A stretch of DNA of 64,000 nt from Silanimonas sp044377035 (GTDB taxonomy: Bacteria; Pseudomonadota; Gammaproteobacteria; Xanthomonadales; Xanthomonadaceae): positions 42,183-106,182 of the forward strand of contig NZ_JBILJW010000012.1 of the NCBI RefSeq assembly GCF_044377035.1, read 5' to 3'. Below, in pieces: positions 17,729 through 27,899 of the stretch. The notes under the pieces were generated by a model, which did not search any database, was not told the origin of the DNA, and saw only the letters and a list, made by a program, of their open reading frames with translations. The stretch's first letter is position 1. Every line of letters begins with the position of its first letter. The translations under genes and the position numbers were made by a program.

Positions 17729-19138
17729 ATGGCCGGTTCGGAACGCAGCGGACTCCCGCAAGGCACGGCCGGCTGGGCCAAAGCGCTGCTCGCGCAGCAG
17801 TTGCCCGCCTTGGCGCGCACGGCGCAGGGCATCAGCGAGTGCGCGCGCGATGACGACACCTCGGGCACCGACCTCGCCGCGCTGATCCTGCGCGATGCCG
17901 GCATGACCACGCGCGTGCTGCGGCTCGCCTCCAGCCGCCTGCACAACCCGCACGGCCAGCGCATCCGCACCGTGAGCCGCGCGGTCGCCCTGCTGGGCTT
18001 CGACGTGGTGCGCGAGATCGCGCTCGGCATTGCCGTGCTCGATGTGCTCGGCGGCCGGCACGCCGGCTGCGCACAGGCCGCCGCCGAGGCCGCACGCGCC
18101 CTGCGGACCGCGGTGCAGGCCCGTGCGCTTGCCGAGACGGCGGGCATCGACGCGCCGGAGGAAGTGTTCATCGCCGCACTGCTGCAGGACATCGGCCACC
18201 TCGCCTTCTGGAGCGTCGTGCCGCAGTGGCTGCCCGCGTGGCGGCAGGATGCGGCGGAGTCGCCGCTTCAGGCCGCGCAGCGCGTGCGGACCGACATCGA
18301 CCTCGATCTCGACGACCTCTCGCTGGTGCTGAACGCCGAGCTTCGCCTCTCACCCCTGCTGGTGGGCGATGCCGACACGCCGGGTCGGCTCGCCGCCGGC
18401 CTCGCGCGGCGCTGGGTGGATGCCCTCGAACCGGGCGGACGCCGCGAGGACTTCGACCACGCGCTCGCGGAAGCCGCCAAGGCCTTCGACCTCGATGCCG
18501 CGATGTTGCGCGAGCAGGTGGCCGCCCAGGCCAAACAGGGCGACACCCTCGTCGACGAGCTGTTCGATCCCGCGGTGCGCGCCCTGTTGCCGGTGCCGCG
18601 GCGCCTCGACGAGCCCGGCAGCGACGCGCCGGCCGCACCGGCCCGCGCCGATGCCGCGCTCGGGCTGGACGTGCTGCGCGACCTCGCCGAGCTTCAGGCC
18701 AGTGGCCGCGTGGATCCGGGCGTCGCTTTGTCGATGGTGATGGAAGGCCTGCAGCGCGCTGCCGGCTTCGACCGCGTGCTGTTCGCCCTGCTCTCCCCGG
18801 ACCGCACCGAACTGCGCTTGCGCTCGGCACTGGCCGCGCAGCGCCAAGCCTTCGCGGCCCCATTCCCGGTGGCACTGCGCGACTGCGGCCACCTGCTCGA
18901 TCTGCTGGCCCAGCCGCGCGTGCAGCACCTCACCGCAACGGCGCCCGACACCGGCCGCTGGCTGCCTCGCCTCGGCGCCCGGGAGGCCTTGCTCGGGCCG
19001 CTGGTGGTCGATGGCCGCGTGCTCGGCCTGCTGCATGCCGACCGCGCCGTCAGCGGCGATGCCATCGAGCACGACGCGCGCACGCTGTTCGCGCTGCTGC
19101 TGCAGCAGGCCAATCTCGCCCTCGGCCACGTGAAGTAG
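17729..19138 (+). CDS. HDOD-GAF signalling protein
   Basis: A 469-residue soluble protein. Residues ~15-215 form an HDOD domain: LPALARTAQGIS at the start, ILRDAGMTTRVLRLASS, then SRAVALLGFDVVREIALG and LLQDIGHLAFW. After a helical linker, residues ~310-465 resemble a GAF domain (ALGLDVLRDLAELQ, FDRVLFALLSPDRTEL, LGPLVVDGRVLGLLHADRA). HDOD proteins lack HD-phosphodiesterase catalytic residues and act as regulatory scaffolds in virulence, motility or cell-cycle signalling. HDOD-GAF fusions are frequent in Xanthomonadales. ATG 17729 follows a plausible promoter motif. Confidence 0.85.
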   Translation: MAGSERSGLPQGTAGWAKALLAQQLPALARTAQGISECARDDDTSGTDLAALILRDAGMTTRVLRLASSRLHNPHGQRIRTVSRAVALLGFDVVREIALGIAVLDVLGGRHAGCAQAAAEAARALRTAVQARALAETAGIDAPEEVFIAALLQDIGHLAFWSVVPQWLPAWRQDAAESPLQAAQRVRTDIDLDLDDLSLVLNAELRLSPLLVGDADTPGRLAAGLARRWVDALEPGGRREDFDHALAEAAKAFDLDAAMLREQVAAQAKQGDTLVDELFDPAVRALLPVPRRLDEPGSDAPAAPARADAALGLDVLRDLAELQASGRVDPGVALSMVMEGLQRAAGFDRVLFALLSPDRTELRLRSALAAQRQAFAAPFPVALRDCGHLLDLLAQPRVQHLTATAPDTGRWLPRLGAREALLGPLVVDGRVLGLLHADRAVSGDAIEHDARTLFALLLQQANLALGHVK

Positions 19139-19189
19139 GCGCGCCGACGTCTCAGGCCGTGCGAATCCCATCGGGTATCGTTCGGCCCT

Positions 19190-22100
19190 ATGCGCAACGA
19201 ATGGACCATCGACCCGGAACGCGGCCTCTGGCTGTTCCGGGCCAGTCGGCTGGAAGCCCTGCTCGATCCCCTCGAGGCCCTGCTGTCGCACCTGCCGCCG
19301 GCGTCGTTGCTGGCGCCACAGACCGTGCTGGTGGGGCATCCGGGCCTGCGCCATTGGCTGCGCGATGGTCTGGCCCGCAAGCGCCGCGACGGCATCGTCG
19401 CCCACCTCGACATCGTGCTGCCCAGCCCGTGGCTGGATGGCCTCGCGCGGCGAGTGCTCGGCGAGCCGCTGCTGGGCATCCGCGCCTGGCAGCGCGAGGT
19501 CTTGCGCTGGCGCCTGCTGCCGCTGCTGCCGCAACTGGACGACCCGCGCGTGGTGGCCGCCTTTGCCGGCGACGATGACGGCCGCGAGGCCTTCGCGCTG
19601 GCTGATCGTCTCGCCGCCGCGCTGTCGCCGCTGATGGTCTACCGCGAAGGCTGGCTGCGCCGCTGGGATGAAGGCCGCGAAGCCATCGCCGGCGATGCCC
19701 TGCTGCGGAGCGCGTGGCGTGCGCTGCGCCGCGGCCCGGCCTCCCGCCATCGCGGCGAGCGCCTCGTCGCGCTGGCCCGGCGCTTGCGCGAAGGCCCGCC
19801 GCCCGCGGGGCTCGACGACGGCCCGCTGCACGTGTTCGGCCTCAACCATCTGCCGCCGCTGGAGTTGGACGTGCTGAGCGCCCTGGCGCGGCACCGGCCG
19901 GTGGTCTTCCACGTGGCCGACCCCTGCCGCGAGCACTGGGTGGGCCTGCCCTCGGGCCGCGAAGCCATGCAACGCGCGCTCAACCGCGACGACCGCGGCG
20001 AGAGTGAATTCCTCGCCCTCGACCATCCGCTCCTGGCGGCGTGGGGGCGGCTGGGCCAGCACTTCCTGCTGGAGCTCGAAAGCGCCGAGTTGGCGCTGGA
20101 AGAGCGCAGCGGGAAGGACTGGGAAGAGCGCGCCGACGACCCCGCCCCGCGTGCCCTGCTGCAGCGTCTGCAGCGCAGCGTGCTGTTGAACGACATGGCG
20201 GCGCTCGCGCCCCCGCTGGGGCTGCCGCGCGAGGAAGCCCGCGCCGACGCCAGCCTGCGCATCCACGCCTGCGCCACGCCGCTGCGCGAGCTGGAAGTCC
20301 TGCACGACGCCCTGTGCGCCGCGTTCGCCGACATCAAGGGCTTGCAGCCCGCCGAAGTGGTGGTGGTCTCGCCGCGCATCGAGCGCTACCGCGCGCTGAT
20401 TCCTGCCGTGTTCGGCGAGCCCGGCCGTCGCGACGGGCCCTGGCCCTACCACTTGGCCGACATCCCGCTCTCGGCCACGCACCCGATCTACCGCGCGCTC
20501 GATATGGCCCTGGCCCTGCCCACGCGCCGGCTGACGGCCCAGGGCGTGCTCGACCTGCTCGACATCGACGCCGTGGCGATGCGCTTCGGCCTCGACGGCG
20601 GCCACCGCGACACGCTGCGCCATGCGCTCGAACGCGCCCGCGTCGCCTGGGGCCTGGACGGCGCCGATCGCGCACGCTTCGGCGCGCCGGACGACGACAC
20701 GCACAGCCTCGCCTGGGGCCTCGACCGCGCGATGGCCGGGCACGTGTACGGCGGGCGCGAACCCGGCGTTCGCGCACTGCCGGACGGCCAGCCCGTGCTG
20801 CCCTTGGACGGCGTGGACGCGGGCGTGGCCGAGGCGCTGGGCCGAGCCCACGCCCTGCTGCTGGAGTTGCGCGAGTGGGTGGCGCTGGGGCGCAGCGCGC
20901 AGGGCGGCGACGACTGGGCGGCGGCGCTGCAACGGCGCTTCGAGGCGCTGCTCGGCGCGCCCGCACTCGACGCCGAAGGCCGCGAAGCGCTCGACACCGC
21001 GAAGGGCCTCGTCGTCGCCTTGCGCGAGGAATGGCGCGATGCCGGACTCGTCACGCCGCTGCGCTGGGCCGCGGTGCGCGAGGCCCTGCTGGCGAAACTG
21101 GAGGCGGTGCCCGAACGGCAGCGCTTCCTGATCGGCGGCATCACCTTCTGCGGCATGGTGCCGCAGCGTGCGATCCCCTTCCGCGTGGTCGCGGTGCTGG
21201 GGCTGGACGAAGGCGCGCTGCCGCGCCACGTCGAGGACGGTGGGCTCGACCTTCGCCGCCTGAAGCCACAGCGCGGCGACCGCGACCTCGCCAGCGACGA
21301 CCGCTACCTGTTCCTCGAAACCGTGATGGCCGCGCGCGAGCGCCTGCACCTGAGCCACGTCGGAATCGGCGCGAACGACGGTCGGCCGCGCAACCCGGCC
21401 GCACCGCTGGCCGAACTGCTCGACACCTTGGCACGCTTCGGCGATGCGTCTGCCGACGACGAAGCGCACACCCTGTTCGACAAGGACAGCGGGCTGTGGC
21501 CCTGGCAGCGCCGCGCGCCGCTGCAGCCGACGGCGCTGGTCGCGGCGCTCGCGAGCGAGACGCCATCCATGACGAATGACGCGGCCCCCGCGGGCGCGAC
21601 GCCTCCGACGTCGGCGCTCGATCTCGACACGCTCTGCCGGTTCTTCCAGCAACCGGCGCAGCAGGTGCTCCAACATGTGTATGGCGTGCGTCTCGACGCC
21701 CTCGACGACGAACGTCTCGACGAGAACGAGCCCCTGCTGCCGCGCAGTGACCCGCGCGAGGCCTGGGCGAAACGGATGCTGCTCGACGCGCTGGCGAAGG
21801 GCACGACCACGATCAGCGACCAGCCGCCGGAAGCGTGGCGGCTCGACGGCCGCCTGCCGCCCGGCGCACTGGGCGAGGCGGCGTGGGAGAAGGAGGCCGA
21901 GAAGGCACAGAAAGCCCTCGCCGCCTTGCGCCCCAGCGAAGGCCCCCTGCCTTGGCCGCTGCCGCCCGCGCAATCGCGTCCCGTGCGCCTCGCGCTGCAG
22001 AACGGCGAGCTGCGCGGCCAAGTGGCCGTGCACGAGGCCGCGGACGGCACGCTCTGGCTCATGGATGCCGCGCCCGGCAAGAGCCCGAACGACCTGCACT

Positions 22101-22558
22101 TCGGCCTGCGCGTGCCCGCCTTCCTGCGCTGGGCCGCGCTGCGCGCCAGCAGCGACGCTCCCGTGCGCGTTGCACTGGTGACGGCGAAAGGCCTCGCGCC
22201 TTGGGGTGAGGCCTTGGCAGCCGGGGACGCCACCCAGCGCACTTCGCAGGTGCAGGCCCTCGTCGCTTACCGCGCCGCCGTGCTCGCTGGAGAACGTCGC
22301 TACAGCCCGGGCACCAGCTGGGCGGCAGCGAACGCCGACGCCGATGACGACGAAGCCATCGTCAAGGCTTGGGAAGGCGCCGACTTCAGCACCGGTGAGC
22401 GCGACTACGCGCCGGGCTACGCCGGCCTGCTCGGTCGCGACTGGCACCTGCATCCCGGCAGCGAGTCCCTCGACCGATTCCGCGACGATGCCCGCGCGCT
22501 CGTGGCGTGCCTTCCCAAGGACGCAGGCGCGACCGGCGCCAAGGAGGACGCCGAATGA
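19190..22558 (+). CDS. recC: exodeoxyribonuclease V subunit gamma (RecC)
   Basis: A 1122-residue subunit of RecBCD, which processes double-strand breaks and degrades foreign linear DNA. Diagnostic stretches are LLAPQTVLVGHPGLRHWLRD near the N-terminus, LHVFGLNHLPPLELDVL, and IGGITFCGMVPQRAIPFRVVAVLGLDEG (quoted as FCGMVPQRAIPFRVVAVLGL), where the dead-helicase/Chi-recognition region lies. RecC lacks functional Walker motifs, as expected, and none is seen here. It is first in a recC-recB-recD set with ATGA overlaps. A 1412-residue antisense frame (22588-18350) over this gene is a GC-bias artefact. Confidence 0.95.
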   Translation: MRNEWTIDPERGLWLFRASRLEALLDPLEALLSHLPPASLLAPQTVLVGHPGLRHWLRDGLARKRRDGIVAHLDIVLPSPWLDGLARRVLGEPLLGIRAWQREVLRWRLLPLLPQLDDPRVVAAFAGDDDGREAFALADRLAAALSPLMVYREGWLRRWDEGREAIAGDALLRSAWRALRRGPASRHRGERLVALARRLREGPPPAGLDDGPLHVFGLNHLPPLELDVLSALARHRPVVFHVADPCREHWVGLPSGREAMQRALNRDDRGESEFLALDHPLLAAWGRLGQHFLLELESAELALEERSGKDWEERADDPAPRALLQRLQRSVLLNDMAALAPPLGLPREEARADASLRIHACATPLRELEVLHDALCAAFADIKGLQPAEVVVVSPRIERYRALIPAVFGEPGRRDGPWPYHLADIPLSATHPIYRALDMALALPTRRLTAQGVLDLLDIDAVAMRFGLDGGHRDTLRHALERARVAWGLDGADRARFGAPDDDTHSLAWGLDRAMAGHVYGGREPGVRALPDGQPVLPLDGVDAGVAEALGRAHALLLELREWVALGRSAQGGDDWAAALQRRFEALLGAPALDAEGREALDTAKGLVVALREEWRDAGLVTPLRWAAVREALLAKLEAVPERQRFLIGGITFCGMVPQRAIPFRVVAVLGLDEGALPRHVEDGGLDLRRLKPQRGDRDLASDDRYLFLETVMAARERLHLSHVGIGANDGRPRNPAAPLAELLDTLARFGDASADDEAHTLFDKDSGLWPWQRRAPLQPTALVAALASETPSMTNDAAPAGATPPTSALDLDTLCRFFQQPAQQVLQHVYGVRLDALDDERLDENEPLLPRSDPREAWAKRMLLDALAKGTTTISDQPPEAWRLDGRLPPGALGEAAWEKEAEKAQKALAALRPSEGPLPWPLPPAQSRPVRLALQNGELRGQVAVHEAADGTLWLMDAAPGKSPNDLHFGLRVPAFLRWAALRASSDAPVRVALVTAKGLAPWGEALAAGDATQRTSQVQALVAYRAAVLAGERRYSPGTSWAAANADADDDEAIVKAWEGADFSTGERDYAPGYAGLLGRDWHLHPGSESLDRFRDDARALVACLPKDAGATGAKEDAE

Positions 22559-25500
22559 GCGTCGCCCTCGACTGGACCAACGCGCCACTGCAAGGCCGGC
22601 TGCAGATCGACGCCAGCGCCGGCACCGGCAAGACCTGGACGATGGCCGCGCTGTACCTGCGCCTGCTGCTCGACGACGCCGACGGCCGCCCGCGCGCCCT
22701 GCCCGAACAGATCGTGGTGAGCACCTTCACCGAGGCCGCCGCGCAGGAATTGGGCGCCCGCCTGCGACAGCGTGTCGAAGAAGCCCTGCGCTGGTCGCGG
22801 GCGCCGTTGGCCGCGCCCACCACGGGTGTCGCCGCGGAAGATCCGGTGCGGGCCTGGGTGCGCCAGCGCTGGGCCAGCGCGCCGAGCCAACGCGAGGCCG
22901 ACCGCACGCACCTGCTGGCAGCGCTCGCGCAGCTCGACCGCGCGCCGATCGGCACCTTGCACGGGCTCTGCCACCGCATCCTCTCGGCGCATCCGCTGGA
23001 GAGCCGGCAGGGCTTCCAGCCACTGGCGCTCGGCGATGGGCGAGGCGTCCTCGAGGCGATGGCCCGCGACCTGCTGCGCCGCATCGGTGCGGGCGAGCCG
23101 CCGGAGCTTGCGCGCACGCTGCCCAAGGGCTGCAGCACCCTCGACGGGCTGACGAAAGCCATTGCCGCGCTGCTGCAGCCCGGTGTGGTGGTGACGCCAG
23201 CGCCGACGCACGAGGCCCTGAGAGCACTGATCTCTCCCGCCATCGAAACCACGCTGCGCGCGCTGACGGTCAAGGCAGGCCACTTCAAGGACGCACGATC
23301 GGCGCAGCACAAAGCCGCGATCGCGCTGTGCGCTTTCCTGGATGCCGGCGGCGAACCGCCTGCCAATGCGTCGGCTCTCCTCGCCAAGGACGACTTCGGT
23401 GCCTGGGTGCTCCCTGCGGCGGAGAGCTTGCTGCGCGACGCCCAGTTTCAATGCGGCATGGCATCCCTTGTCACCGCGATCGAACAGGCCACCAGCCCCG
23501 AGCGCGCGTTCTGGGCGTGGTGGTGGCCGGAGCTGCGCGCGATGCAGAAGGCCCGCAGCCTCGAGATCGGCGAGATGGGCTTCGACCGCCTGATCGAGCA
23601 GGTCAGCGGCGCGATGCGCGAGCACGATTCGCCGCTGCCCGACGCGGTGTTCGCGCGCTGGCCCATCGCGCTGGTGGACGAATTCCAGGACACCGACGGC
23701 GCGCAGTACGCCCTGCTCGACCGCCTCTACCGCGACAACACCGGCGCGAAGCGCGGCCTGTTGGCGATGGTGGGCGACCCGAAGCAGGCGATCTACAGCT
23801 TCCGCGGCGGCGATATCGCCGCCTACCTCGCGGCCTGCCGTGATGCCGATGCCACGCTGACGCTCGACACCAACCAGCGTTCGTCCACGACCTACGTCAG
23901 CGCCTGCAACACGCTGTTCGACGGCGCACGCGCGCGCCTCGGCACCGGCACGACGCCGATCACCTACGCGCCGGTGCACGCCGCCGGCCGCGCCGACGCG
24001 AGGCCGCTGCTCGAGAACGGCCAGCCCATCGCGGCGCCGCTGGTGTTCCACCGCCTCGATCTCGCGCTGCCCAACAGCGTGATGCGCCCGAAGGCGATCG
24101 ACGCCTGCGCCGCACTCGTGGTCGATCTGCTCGCCTCGGGCCGCCATCGCTTGGGCGACCGTCCGCTACAGCCGGGCGACCTCGCCGTGCTGCTGGTGTC
24201 GAACGCCGAGGTCTCGGCCCTACGCCGCGCGCTGCAGCGCCACGGCGTGCCCTGCGCGGGGCAAGGCCGGCAGACGGTGTTCGATTCCGAGTGGGCGCGC
24301 GACCTGTTGCTCGCCCTGTATGCCGTCCGCCATCCGGGCGACGCCGGCGCCCTGCGTGCCGCCCTGCTCACGCCGCTGTTCGGCCTGACGCCGCCAGCGT
24401 TGCCCGTACTCGAAGCGAGCGGCGGGCTCGACGCCTGGCGCGAGCGCTTCATCGCGCTTCGGCAGCGCTGGTCGCGCGCCGGCGTGCTGGCCGTGGTGCA
24501 GGCGCTGATCGAACTCGCCTTGCCCGTGCTGGCGAACCGCGACGAGAAGGACGGCGAGCGCGCCCTCACCGACCTTCGCCATCTGGGCGAATTGCTGCAG
24601 CAGGAAGCGGAAGCGGGCCATTCGCCCGATGCGCTGCTGGATTGGATGCGGGCGCAGCGCGAGGACGAGGAAGCGATTGCGGGCGGCGAGCGCAGCCTGC
24701 GCCTCGAGTCCGATGCGAAGCGCGTGCGGCTAATGACCCTGCACGCCAGCAAGGGCCTCGAATTCCCGGTAGTGCTGCTGCCCACGCTGTGGGCACATGA
24801 GCATCGTCCGCCGAAAGGGCCGGCCATCGCCTCGCAGGACGCTGACGGCCGCCGCGCCGCGGTGTTCGAGGCCTCGGCGCTCCGCGACGCGAGGGAGGCG
24901 CTGCAGGACGAACGCTTCCGCTTGCTGTATGTCGCGCTCACCCGCGCCGAGCACGCCTGCCACGTGTTCACGCTGCCGCCGGAGCGGCCGTCGCAGCGGC
25001 AGGGCAAGAAGAAGAACGCACCCCCAGCGAAAGTCGACCCCGACCGCTCCGCGCTGGACGCGCTGCTGTCTCGTTGGCCCGAGGCTGAGCGCGAGGGCCC
25101 CGGCATCGCGTGGCGTCCGCATTGGCCGCTGCCGCCCGATTCACCCTATGTCGCCCGCGAGGCGGTCGGCACGGCGGCCGAATCGATACCGGCCGCGCCC
25201 GCCGGCTTCGCCCTGCCCGGCCGCTACAGCTTCTCCAACCTGAGCGGGCACGGTGAACGGCGCCACGTCGAAGCCAGCGCCGCGGACGATGAGCGCAGCA
25301 CCACGCCCGAGACCGACACGACACGCGACACCGCGCCCGCGCCCGAGCCGACGCCTGCCTTCGACGACGACGCCCTCGCGACCTGGCAGGCGCTCGCGAC
25401 GGTGCGCGGCACCGGTTTCGGCCAAGCCGTCCACGACCTGTTCGAAGCCCGCGAGCCCGGCCGGGGCTTCGCCGCCGACCTCGCCGGCGCGCAGCGCGCG

Positions 25501-26127
25501 CTGGAGCAGCACGCGGTGCGCACCTCGGACGGCAGCCCGCTCAGCACGGCGGTGCCGCGCGTCGCCGCCATGCTCGACCGCTGCCTCGCGGTGCCGCTGC
25601 CCACCGGCAGTACCGTGCCCTGCACGCTCGGCGGGCTCGCACCCGGGCAGCAGGCCCTCGAGCTCGCCTTCCAGTTCCACATCGACCAAGCCTCGATGGC
25701 GGACCTGCGTCGCCTCGCCGTCGCGCACGGCGAAGCGGCGCTGATTCCCGAGGGCCCGATCGACCGGCTGCGCGGCGCGATGGTGGGCGCCATCGACCTC
25801 GTGTTCGAACACGCGGGCCGCTTCCACGTGCTCGACTACAAGACCAATGCGCTGCCCGAGCTCGCCGACTACACGTCGAGCGCCCTCGTGGCCGCGATGG
25901 ACGCACACCACTACCGCTTCCAGGCCTTCCTCTACACGCTCGCCGTGCATCGCTACCTGCGCCAGCGCCTTCGCGACCGCTACGCCTACGCCACCCACGT
26001 GGGGCCGGCGATCTACCTGTTCGTGCGCGCCGCCGGCCTCGCACCCGGGCTCGGCCTGTGGTCGCAACACTTCGCGGAGCCGCTGGTCCTCGGCGCCGAC
26101 CGCCTCTTCGCCGGAGCGTCGGCATGA
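22555..26127 (+). CDS. recB: exodeoxyribonuclease V subunit beta (RecB)
   Basis: A 1190-residue 3'-5' helicase and nuclease. ATG 22555 overlaps the recC stop. Walker A ASAGTGKT is at 20-27, STFTEAAAQELGARLR is motif Ia, DEFQDTD is motif II, MVGDPKQAIYSFRGGD is motif III, and VRLMTLHASKGLEF and LLYVALTRAEHAC are motifs V and VI. The C-terminal nuclease keeps Asp1081, Asp1094 and Lys1096 (GAIDLVFEH and VLDYKT), with the same 13- and 2-residue spacing as E. coli RecB, followed by QAFLYTLAVHRYL. All parts needed for an active enzyme are intact. Confidence 0.96.
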   Translation: MSVALDWTNAPLQGRLQIDASAGTGKTWTMAALYLRLLLDDADGRPRALPEQIVVSTFTEAAAQELGARLRQRVEEALRWSRAPLAAPTTGVAAEDPVRAWVRQRWASAPSQREADRTHLLAALAQLDRAPIGTLHGLCHRILSAHPLESRQGFQPLALGDGRGVLEAMARDLLRRIGAGEPPELARTLPKGCSTLDGLTKAIAALLQPGVVVTPAPTHEALRALISPAIETTLRALTVKAGHFKDARSAQHKAAIALCAFLDAGGEPPANASALLAKDDFGAWVLPAAESLLRDAQFQCGMASLVTAIEQATSPERAFWAWWWPELRAMQKARSLEIGEMGFDRLIEQVSGAMREHDSPLPDAVFARWPIALVDEFQDTDGAQYALLDRLYRDNTGAKRGLLAMVGDPKQAIYSFRGGDIAAYLAACRDADATLTLDTNQRSSTTYVSACNTLFDGARARLGTGTTPITYAPVHAAGRADARPLLENGQPIAAPLVFHRLDLALPNSVMRPKAIDACAALVVDLLASGRHRLGDRPLQPGDLAVLLVSNAEVSALRRALQRHGVPCAGQGRQTVFDSEWARDLLLALYAVRHPGDAGALRAALLTPLFGLTPPALPVLEASGGLDAWRERFIALRQRWSRAGVLAVVQALIELALPVLANRDEKDGERALTDLRHLGELLQQEAEAGHSPDALLDWMRAQREDEEAIAGGERSLRLESDAKRVRLMTLHASKGLEFPVVLLPTLWAHEHRPPKGPAIASQDADGRRAAVFEASALRDAREALQDERFRLLYVALTRAEHACHVFTLPPERPSQRQGKKKNAPPAKVDPDRSALDALLSRWPEAEREGPGIAWRPHWPLPPDSPYVAREAVGTAAESIPAAPAGFALPGRYSFSNLSGHGERRHVEASAADDERSTTPETDTTRDTAPAPEPTPAFDDDALATWQALATVRGTGFGQAVHDLFEAREPGRGFAADLAGAQRALEQHAVRTSDGSPLSTAVPRVAAMLDRCLAVPLPTGSTVPCTLGGLAPGQQALELAFQFHIDQASMADLRRLAVAHGEAALIPEGPIDRLRGAMVGAIDLVFEHAGRFHVLDYKTNALPELADYTSSALVAAMDAHHYRFQAFLYTLAVHRYLRQRLRDRYAYATHVGPAIYLFVRAAGLAPGLGLWSQHFAEPLVLGADRLFAGASA

Positions 26128-27899
26128 CGACGCAGCCGCATCCGCTGATGGCCCGCTCCGCCACCGGCCTGCCCGAGGCATGGCGACCCATCGACCGCCT
26201 GCTGCACCGCTGGGTGCTCAGCCACGGTGGCTCGGAAGACCTCGCTCGCTTGGGTGGCGCATTGAGCGCTGCGACCGGCGAAGGCCACAGCGCGCTCGCC
26301 GTCGAGGACGCGCTGCGCTTGGGCGCCCCGACGCTGGATCCCGACGCCCTCGACGCCCTGCTCGGTGCGTGGTTGGGCCCGGCCGAGGCCGACACGCCCT
26401 TCGTCCGCGACGGGAACGCCCGCGTCTACCTGCGCCGCTACTGGCAGGCGGAAACCGCCATCGCTGCGGCCGTCGCCGAGGCCGTGCAGGCGACGCTGCC
26501 CGCGCTCGCCACCGCGATCGACGAGGCCACGCTGGACGCGCTGTTCGGCGGCCCGTCGACGCCCGAGACCACGCCGCAGCGCGAGGCGGTGCGGCGCTGC
26601 CTCGGCACGCGGCTGTTCGTGCTCACCGGCGGGCCCGGCACCGGCAAGACCACCACGGTGCGCCGCATGCTGATGGCGCGACAGCGCCTGCAAGACACCC
26701 CGCTCGCCGTGCGCGTGGCCGCGCCCACCGGCAAGGCGGCGCAGCGTCTGGCGGAATCCCTGCGCGAGGGCGAGGGCCTGCCGGTGGCGCCGGTGGCGCT
26801 CACCGTGCATCGCCTGCTCGACTACCAGCCGCACGCGCAGGCCTTCGGCCGCCATCGCGGGCGGCCCATCGAGGCCGATCTCGTCGTCGTCGACGAAGCC
26901 TCGATGCTCGATCTCGAAACCCTGCACGCCCTGCTCGAGGCCCTGCCGCCGCACGCGGCGCTGTGGCTGGTGGGCGATGCCGACCAGCTCAGCCCCGTGG
27001 GGCCGGGCTCGGCGCTGCAGGACCTCGTGCAGGCCTTCGAAGCGCGGGACGCCTCGCCGCTCGTGCGGCTGCGCCACAGCTTCCGCGCCGAAGCGGCGCT
27101 CGCGGCGGTGAACGCAGCGCTGCGCGAAGGCGACGGCGGCGCGCTTGCCGAGGCCATCGACCGCAGCGAGGGCGCGGTGCGCGTGCTCGGCACGACGACG
27201 CCCGCGACAGTGCAGGCCGCCCTGCGCGACTGGGCCGAGGCCCTGCTCGCCGATGGCGCCATGCCGGTGCTGCCGGCCGATCCCGCGCAGGCGGCCACGC
27301 TCGCCGCAGCGGCCCTGCGCGGCCTGAAGGCGCGGCAGTGGCTGTGCGCCGTGCGCGACGGTGCCTTCGGCAGTGTCGAAGCCAACCAGCGCCTCGATGC
27401 CGCGCTGCGTCGCCACGCGGGCGCGAACGCGCAAGGCGAGTGGTATCCCGGCCGCCGCGTGCTGGTCACCCGCAACGACACCGACACCGGCCTCTTCAAT
27501 GGCGACGTCGGCCTCTGCCTCGCCGACGCCGATGGGCGACTGCACGTCTGGTTCGAACGCATCGACGAAGGCGGCATCGCGCCAGCGCGCGCCCTGCCGA
27601 TCGGCGCCCTGCCCGCCTTCGATCTCGGCTTCGCGCTCACCGTGCACAAGAGCCAGGGCTCGGAGTACTCCGAGGTGGCCGTGCTGCTGCCGCCGGACCC
27701 GCAGCACCGCGTGCTCTCGCGCGAGCTCCTCTACACCGCCGCCTCGCGCGCCAAGCGCGCGCTCACCCTGCACGCCGACGACGCGGTGATCGACGCCTGC
27801 CTCGACCGCCCGGTGCGACGCGCCGGCGGCCTCCACGTGCGGCTGGCGGAGGCCCTCGCGGCCGCGGCGCCGCGCGACGCCGGCTCAGTGCCCAGCTGA
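26124..27899 (+). CDS. recD: exodeoxyribonuclease V subunit alpha (RecD)
   Basis: A 591-residue 5'-3' helicase subunit. ATG 26124 overlaps the recB stop (ATGA). Walker A GGPGTGKTTT starts at residue 169, followed by APTGKAAQRLAESL (motif Ia), VVDEASMLDLETL (motif II), LVGDADQLSPVGPGS (motif III) and LTVHKSQGSEYSEV (motif V), with LLYTAASRAKRALTLH as motif VI. Completes a RecBCD complex. The 3' end overlaps the convergent ybaL gene by 15 bases. The first ~100 residues form the RecC-interacting N-terminal domain of the family. Confidence 0.96.
   Translation: MTTQPHPLMARSATGLPEAWRPIDRLLHRWVLSHGGSEDLARLGGALSAATGEGHSALAVEDALRLGAPTLDPDALDALLGAWLGPAEADTPFVRDGNARVYLRRYWQAETAIAAAVAEAVQATLPALATAIDEATLDALFGGPSTPETTPQREAVRRCLGTRLFVLTGGPGTGKTTTVRRMLMARQRLQDTPLAVRVAAPTGKAAQRLAESLREGEGLPVAPVALTVHRLLDYQPHAQAFGRHRGRPIEADLVVVDEASMLDLETLHALLEALPPHAALWLVGDADQLSPVGPGSALQDLVQAFEARDASPLVRLRHSFRAEAALAAVNAALREGDGGALAEAIDRSEGAVRVLGTTTPATVQAALRDWAEALLADGAMPVLPADPAQAATLAAAALRGLKARQWLCAVRDGAFGSVEANQRLDAALRRHAGANAQGEWYPGRRVLVTRNDTDTGLFNGDVGLCLADADGRLHVWFERIDEGGIAPARALPIGALPAFDLGFALTVHKSQGSEYSEVAVLLPPDPQHRVLSRELLYTAASRAKRALTLHADDAVIDACLDRPVRRAGGLHVRLAEALAAAAPRDAGSVPS

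Noticed and set aside
18350..22588. A 1412-residue minus-strand open frame opposite recC
   Set aside because: It is antisense to a gene with clear RecC motifs. Its own sequence is His/Gln/Arg/Ala-rich with no motif, as expected for the mirror frame of high-GC codons.
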